Assembly: GCA_027596075.1 (NCBI GenBank)
Contig: JADGJC010000106.1
Coordinates: 76,510-102,067 of the forward strand
Origin: Rhizophlyctis rosea
Taxonomy: Eukaryota; Chytridiomycota; Chytridiomycetes; Rhizophlyctidales; Rhizophlyctidaceae
DNA: 25,558 nucleotides
Reading direction: 5' to 3'
Shown here: positions 20,867 to 25,558 of the stretch, piece by piece
Layout: each line of letters begins with the position of its first letter
Numbering within the stretch: position 1 is the stretch's first letter
The notes under the pieces: model-generated
Seen by the model: the letters and a program-made list of their open reading frames with translations, nothing else
The model's database searches: none
What the model was told of the DNA's origin: nothing
Program-made: the position numbers and the translations under genes

Positions 20867-23800
20867 TGTGAAATGGAGGTGTGGGACTCTGAGGTGACGG
20901 AGACGCGGTGTGGTGATAACAGTCAAGTTCTACCAGGTTACGAGAAAGATCTTCATGTGAGGTAAGTGGAGATGTGCACTGCCACTTCAAGAATTCTGGA
21001 AGGAATGAACGGAAAACTGAGCAAGAAGAGTGACGGCTTGACGGGGGGATTCAACTTGGCTGTCGCCCTCACCCAACCGGAGTTCGGACACGTCCGAATG
21101 GCCCGCATTTGAACGCCACATGTCAGGGTCCAACAAGGTCAGCATTGGTTGTGCCAACGCATCCAGCTATGTAATAGGACCTTGTCATAGGTCGCCCCTT
21201 CTTTTTCGCTGGAGATACAGACTTCAGGGGAGCTTATTCAATCCACTTCCTGTCAACCAAAAGAATAGAACGGTACTTCCTGTCAACCAACACAACAGAA
21301 CGGCCCTTACGCAATTCGCCCACTCATGCAGACAATTTGGAATAAAGGGGCACATATTGACGGAACTCCGCATTCGCATGTCCCATGATACATCGCTGCC
21401 ATCGGTTTTTGTTAGATCATACTGTTCACTCGTCACAGAATGCGGGACGATGACTCTCTGCAGCTTAGTCGTCCATAAAGTGTGCCACCAGGATCCGATG
21501 GTACAGTGAATCATTCTACGCCGATGTTGCGTCTCCTTGAACAAGCTTATACTTCTCATCATACATCCTAAATCAGTTGGGTACCAGGTTCTGTTGCATC
21601 TTCATTGTGAGCAACAACTTTGCGGACAGGTGCAATTTGTATGATCAGCCCTCGAATGAGGAAATGTCTCCTAATTCACACCTTCTTTTGCGCATTTTGG
21701 AACCAATACCTGCTTTACAACGGTCGTTGGAATGGACGAGACTACATCACAAAGATCTTAGGGTTAAGGAGAAAACATACTTTGTCACAGGTCGATGTGT
21801 CATATGGTGGGAAATTAGCATTCTTTTAGAACCGGATTGGGGAATTTTCAAGTTCCAACTTCAAGAGGGGTTAGGTGTTCTCCGAGGGTCCACACCAATA
21901 CGGCTGAAAGCGCTTGGATGAAAAAAAAAACCTGGAGGCAGGTCGATTGCGCAAAAGAGTGACCAAGATATCTTGAAGACTTCTCTCGTTCATCACCCAA
22001 GATCGTCGTCCATGCGGCATGAGCAAGCAAATCACCTTCAATACATTGTCGCATTCTTTCGAAGTGGATGAAGTAGTTTCAATGGTCTGTTCCCTCAGAG
22101 CTGTATGCGCCTGTGTTGTCCAGGTGTCCCTTCATTCTTGCCTATTCTCCTGGTTTCGATCCCCATTCAAAAGTTGAATACAAGCAGCAAAAAACTAACC
22201 GAGGCAGTGTAATTGCTTGAATTGTATAATGGAACAGGACACATATTGAATACCCTTTATCGCTATGGACTCCGCGTTGGGATTGACCTGTTGGATTATC
22301 ATGAGTATTACATACACAAATGAATGGGACTGACAACATCTCCGAGTAGTTGCAGTGGTTTCCCACCTGATCATGATGTATGCCAGATCACATTGAGAAT
22401 TTTGTAGCGGGTATCAGAGTTATCATTGGCGGGATGCGCGATGATACGTAATGAGCCAAGCGTCAGACCTTTTTTTTCCTCAGTGCTCATGGGAGAGAAC
22501 GATTGTGAACACGTTTCAGGTTCCAACATTTAACAACCCGCACAAAAATAAAGAGAAACGGAAAAACACATTTTCAATTGCTCCCTTGAAAACATCATTC
22601 AGCGAACCTTATGAGGTCAGCTCCTCCAGCTGCCCTCCTTATAGTCATAAATCATTTTGGTATAGTTGATATATCAAGGGATGAGAGGGATAAACTAGTC
22701 GGCATGCGTAGCGCAAATCATACCATATTGCTTGAGTGCATACCTTTCAGTCATTGCAAGGTCAGCAAGCGATACACTGTTGATGTAGACATGCAGCTCA
22801 TACATGAGCGTGTCTCCATTGGTACGTTTGATGGAACTTTGATGGTTTTTCCCTCCTTGTAACGAGAAAAGTGCTTCATGTTTACCAGAAATGCCCCCAA
22901 ACAGTGGGGCCGATGAGTGATATCTGATACAAAGACTTGCTCATAATAATCTCCATCACTCAAAACAACAGGCTGTCATCCGTAGCCTGAACACGTGTAA
23001 AAAGTCCCTTGCTCCTGATTGGACTGCTTCAGATGCGCTGCCGCCGCCGCCCGTCTTCGCATCCGTCTCAATTCCGAAGGTGATATCGAAGTCTGAAGTG
23101 CTGGGTTGTGAAGGATTTGGGAAGCTGTGCAAGCTCGCATTTGCCAAGATTGCTCAGGACGCAAAACGTATACCTCTTTGGACAGCAACTTGTATGTCAA
23201 CAGGTTCAAAATTCACTTCAAGAGTTTCGAGATCAAGGCCCTGTACCAGAGCACATACCTCGGATCTTTGCTGCCCGCTATACTCTTTTCTTTTTCCTGG
23301 CCGTATGCCCCGCAAAGTCTAGTGCAGATGCCTATTGCGTTATCGTCAAAGCCAATGCGACAACACGGAAGAAACAACTTCTGCGTTCGACCGCCCGTTG
23401 TGCTGCATGGATATCTTTCGGCGAAAATGAGTACCGGCAAAATCAGGGGTGATCCCTGACAGAACGAGAGGTGGAAAATGAAAAGTGCAAAGAAACAACC
23501 ACAGGGCGCATTGAATCAGTCGCCAGCCCACAACACCAAGGTGTATGAACGAGGTTAACGGCAACACAAATGAACATCACATGCCGGCATCATCCGTGCC
23601 TATTGAATGCTGCTATCCCCGTTCGTATACTTCGTATGCATTGCGCATGAACACAAGAAGTACAAAATAGTAAACACGCAGGACAGCACCCCATAAGACC
23701 GCACCCAATAGTGACATCCATCACTCCTCATGCGACACCAATGGTCTGAAAGTCCTCCACCTCAAAATGCAGTGTGTGTGCGGTAAGTCGCGATGTGTTT

Positions 23801-23890
23801 GAAGTTGCCAAGCATTTACCAAACAGTGCGCCCGTAAATTTTCTATCCAAAACCACTAACAAGATAGTAAAATGCAAGATACCAAAATAG
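20867..23890. other. Gene-poor intergenic region
   Basis: About 3 kb with no gene I can support. The first 250 bases are the upstream region of the FYR gene. Multi-frame openness occurs at 21224-21562 (-), 21577-21921 (+) and 23080-23459 (three plus frames at once). The frames overlap each other, begin without ATG or without splice partners, and carry no motif. One 30-bp direct repeat is listed separately. Confidence 0.4.
21245..21303. repeat. Two-copy 30-bp direct repeat
   Basis: ACTTCCTGTCAACCAA begins both copies (21245 and 21275), and both end AGAACGG with a few substitutions between. The 30-bp period matches that of the minisatellite at 9584-9670, but the sequences are unrelated. On the minus strand it encodes a repeated decapeptide-like FWLTGS/CWLTGS in an otherwise unsupported frame. 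Confidence 0.75.
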
Positions 23891-24283
23891 TTAAGAAAGT
23901 GTACTCTGTGGATTATTTTCACGGTATCCCAGTTTCCCCACGGCTTCCCCTCCATTTCGATATGACCACGGAGGTTGCCCCTCGCCATCGCTCCCGCGAC
24001 AAGGTGTAAAGTAGTGGTCGCCATCCTCAATCATCCGTTCCACTTCCTGCCAAGCTTTGGCATCCTTCTGCGGTGGCGGTCTAAACGTCGGCCCAATAAG
24101 CTTCACGCCCTTTCCGCAACCCCCACACCGCTTCCCCTTGAACTCCTTTGACAAATACCGACCGACAACATCATTGAGAGTGCCCTTCCTCCATCGGTAC
24201 TCTGCCTCCTCCGCCGTCTCATCCTTATGATATTTGGCAATAGCCTCCGGCCAGAAAAAAAACTTTATGGTACCGAATCGTGT
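23891..24283 (-). pseudogene. Orphan exon or 5'-truncated gene, unknown cysteine-containing protein
   Basis: A minus-strand frame is open for 130 codons from a TAA just above 24283 to the stop at 23891. The convincing part runs FFFWPEAIAKYHKDETAEEA, EYRWRKGTLNDVVGRYLSKE, KGKRCGGCGKGVKLIGPTFR, PPPQKDAKAWQEVERMIEDG and DHYFTPC. The composition, charge pattern and CGGCG...C cysteine spacing look like real protein, perhaps with a small zinc-binding site. There is no in-frame ATG before the middle, so a start or upstream exon is missing. The T8 tract with CTGGCCGGAG at 24245-24262 could be an acceptor giving entry at the AIAKYH residues. No upstream exon was found within the next 500 bases. It may be a live gene with a distant first exon or a truncated relic; the last 36 codons may be intron read-through. 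Family not recognised. Confidence 0.4.
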
Positions 24284-25461
24284 TTAGCCAGTCAGCCTTG
24301 TGGCGATGGTTTTGCAACCCCTACCTCCATCAAAACGCTTCCTGACCTGTTCATTTATAGCCAAATGCCCGTTGATCTCCTGAATTGGTTGCGTTCTTTT
24401 GCCAGCAACATAGCTGACTTTACTTCATACCTTTCAGTCCCACTCACTGGAATTGACATCCAGTTTGCGAAAGCACACCGATGTGCGCACATCAGCAGCG
24501 GAAAAAGAAAATGTCGCCGTAGTCACGGATGCTCACGACATGCACGCCTCGAGGCATCACGTTTGACCTGAAAACAAGTCATGATGGACATTCCTCCTAG
24601 GGCTGTGTGTTCTGGGCATGTTGTCAAATGATGCAACCATGAACGTTGTTGATGTGGAAAGATTTCAGCCCATGTCTCGCTTAAAGCTACCTATCGCTTG
24701 AATATCTCCGAGTCCGTTCAATTCAGTTTTCTAGAATGCCTGCATGATCGCCTGGGGGCAAGTCTGGCATTGCGAAACAATATCAGGTGTCTGAGTGTTG
24801 TCATGGCATGCCGATCTGTGAGTCTTTTCCTACTTCGAAATCGAAAGGGGAGCGACAAGCGGTTCCACTTCGCATAAATCTGAGTAATCTGCAATACGCT
24901 AACACGTTTTTTGGTCGTTAGGCGTAGAGCAACGTGCGCACGACGAAGTGATCATTACCAATACGTTAAAAAGGATGTCAACATCGCCGAATCAAGTTCT
25001 CCTACCCCGGACATGGAGGAGACTGTATGAATGCATCAAGCTCAGAGGACGCCTCGCAACATCTTGGTGTACAGGAAAAGGTGCAAAACATGGTAGAATA
25101 GAAGATGCAAAAAACTCAACGACAAACCGGACATAAGCTCGTCAGTCTCCCAAAGAATGATACTGCTACGAGCAAGAGTGTCTCGGCAAGGAGAACATTG
25201 GCTACTTCGGCTCCCGACCTCGTGTTCGATACCATCACCGTCTAACTTCGCTAGTCTGTTGCCGCATTGGCGTCCACCGAAGGAAAAGAAGCGAAGCGCA
25301 CTATGCCAGAAGTGAACACCAGCAATGCCTCACACTGCTCGGCAGTCATTCTTCAACTCACCAACACCAAACCAATCATATCTCATCATCACTTGCCCAA
25401 AACGCCATCAAACCCCATCTTTCCCCTCACGAAATCTCAAACACCAACCCCCCACCTCCTT
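24284..25461. other. Gene-poor right end
   Basis: No supported gene. Short gene-like readings occur on the plus strand at about 24730-24880 (FLECLHDRLGASLALRNNIR) and 24948-25136, including SSSPTPDMEETV next to an ATG-started 24-codon frame at 25029. None has a start, splice partner and motif together. The 25304-25503 stretch is C- and A-rich and could be the upstream region of a gene beyond the edge. Confidence 0.35.
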
Positions 25462-25487
25462 CCCCCCCCCCCCCCAAACCCCCCCCC
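25462..25487. repeat. Poly-C tract (C14-AAA-C9)
   Basis: Fourteen C, three A and nine C lie within a longer C-rich stretch, followed at once by ACAG. In that position it could serve as a splice-acceptor polypyrimidine tract, but poly-C is unusual for that. It echoes the C-rich start of the window. Confidence 0.8.
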
Positions 25488-25558
25488 ACAGAAAGCCGTT
25501 TAGTGGTACAAATGGACCCAACAAAACCGGGACAGACCGGCTATGCAAAAAAAGGGCC

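Noticed and set aside
21577..21921. 114-codon plus frame with protein-like composition
   Set aside because: It starts at a TTG, has no acceptor at its start and no known domain. Possible relic but not supportable as a gene.
23080..23459. Three simultaneously open plus-strand frames of 80 to 114 codons
   Set aside because: Openness in all frames argues for composition rather than selection. None starts with a good ATG or shows a motif, and no splice partner was found.
25215..25255. GTGTTCGATACC resembling a tRNA T arm
   Set aside because: The flanking bases do not form a 5-bp T stem, and no A box or acceptor complement is found within tRNA distance on either strand.

Overview
This window reads as nuclear DNA of a fungus. 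Its best-supported genes are multi-exon and use short GT-AG introns, mostly 57 to 113 nt, with GTATGT/GTAAGT-type donors. One gene is the fungus-specific mitochondrial fission adaptor Mdv1/Caf4. The intron density, the moderate GC content and the presence of a stand-alone FYR-domain protein fit an early-diverging (chytrid-like) fungus better than a yeast. That placement is inference; no phylogeny could be run.

Layout. (1) 1-240: terminal exon of an unidentified plus-strand gene, behind an extremely GC-rich intron end. (2) 241-4895: no intact gene recognised. It holds decayed tandem copies of an unknown coding unit (about 1.28-2.29 kb), a gene-like minus-strand open frame (2.46-2.81 kb) and a tRNA-like tandem locus with a T-run (3.81-4.03 kb). 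(3) 4896-8275: an 11-exon MDV1/CAF4-like gene (+), followed by a G-rich 3' flank. (4) 8276-12787: gene-poor sequence with a 30-bp minisatellite and two diverged copies of another degenerate unit (10.5-12.4 kb). (5) 12788-15744: a divergent ribosomal-protein pair, RPS16/uS9 (-) and RPL13/eL13 (+), sharing a roughly 1-kb intergenic region with two CACGTG boxes. RPS16 has a long intron carrying its own open frame and a probable 5'UTR intron. (6) 15745-18341: gene-poor, with one strong inverted repeat. (7) 18342-20866: a convergent pair, an Alr4036-family flavin-binding protein (+) and a FYRN/FYRC nuclear protein (-). (8) 20867-25558: gene-poor, with a 30-bp direct repeat, one convincing orphan exon on the minus strand (23891-24283) and a poly-C tract near the right edge.

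How the parts relate. The genes are ordinary housekeeping or chromatin functions with no shared pathway, except the two ribosomal proteins, which probably share promoter elements. The unusual content lies between the genes: several families of gene-like but broken sequence (three tandem copies at 1.3-2.3 kb, two copies at 10.5-12.4 kb, and isolated exon-like frames at 2.5 and 24 kb). This suggests repeated duplication and decay of local genes or low-copy elements. I found no transposase, reverse transcriptase, CRISPR array or virus-like gene.

All exon boundaries were assigned by eye from splice consensus and frame continuity. The MDV1 exon 1/2 and 2/3 junctions are the least certain.
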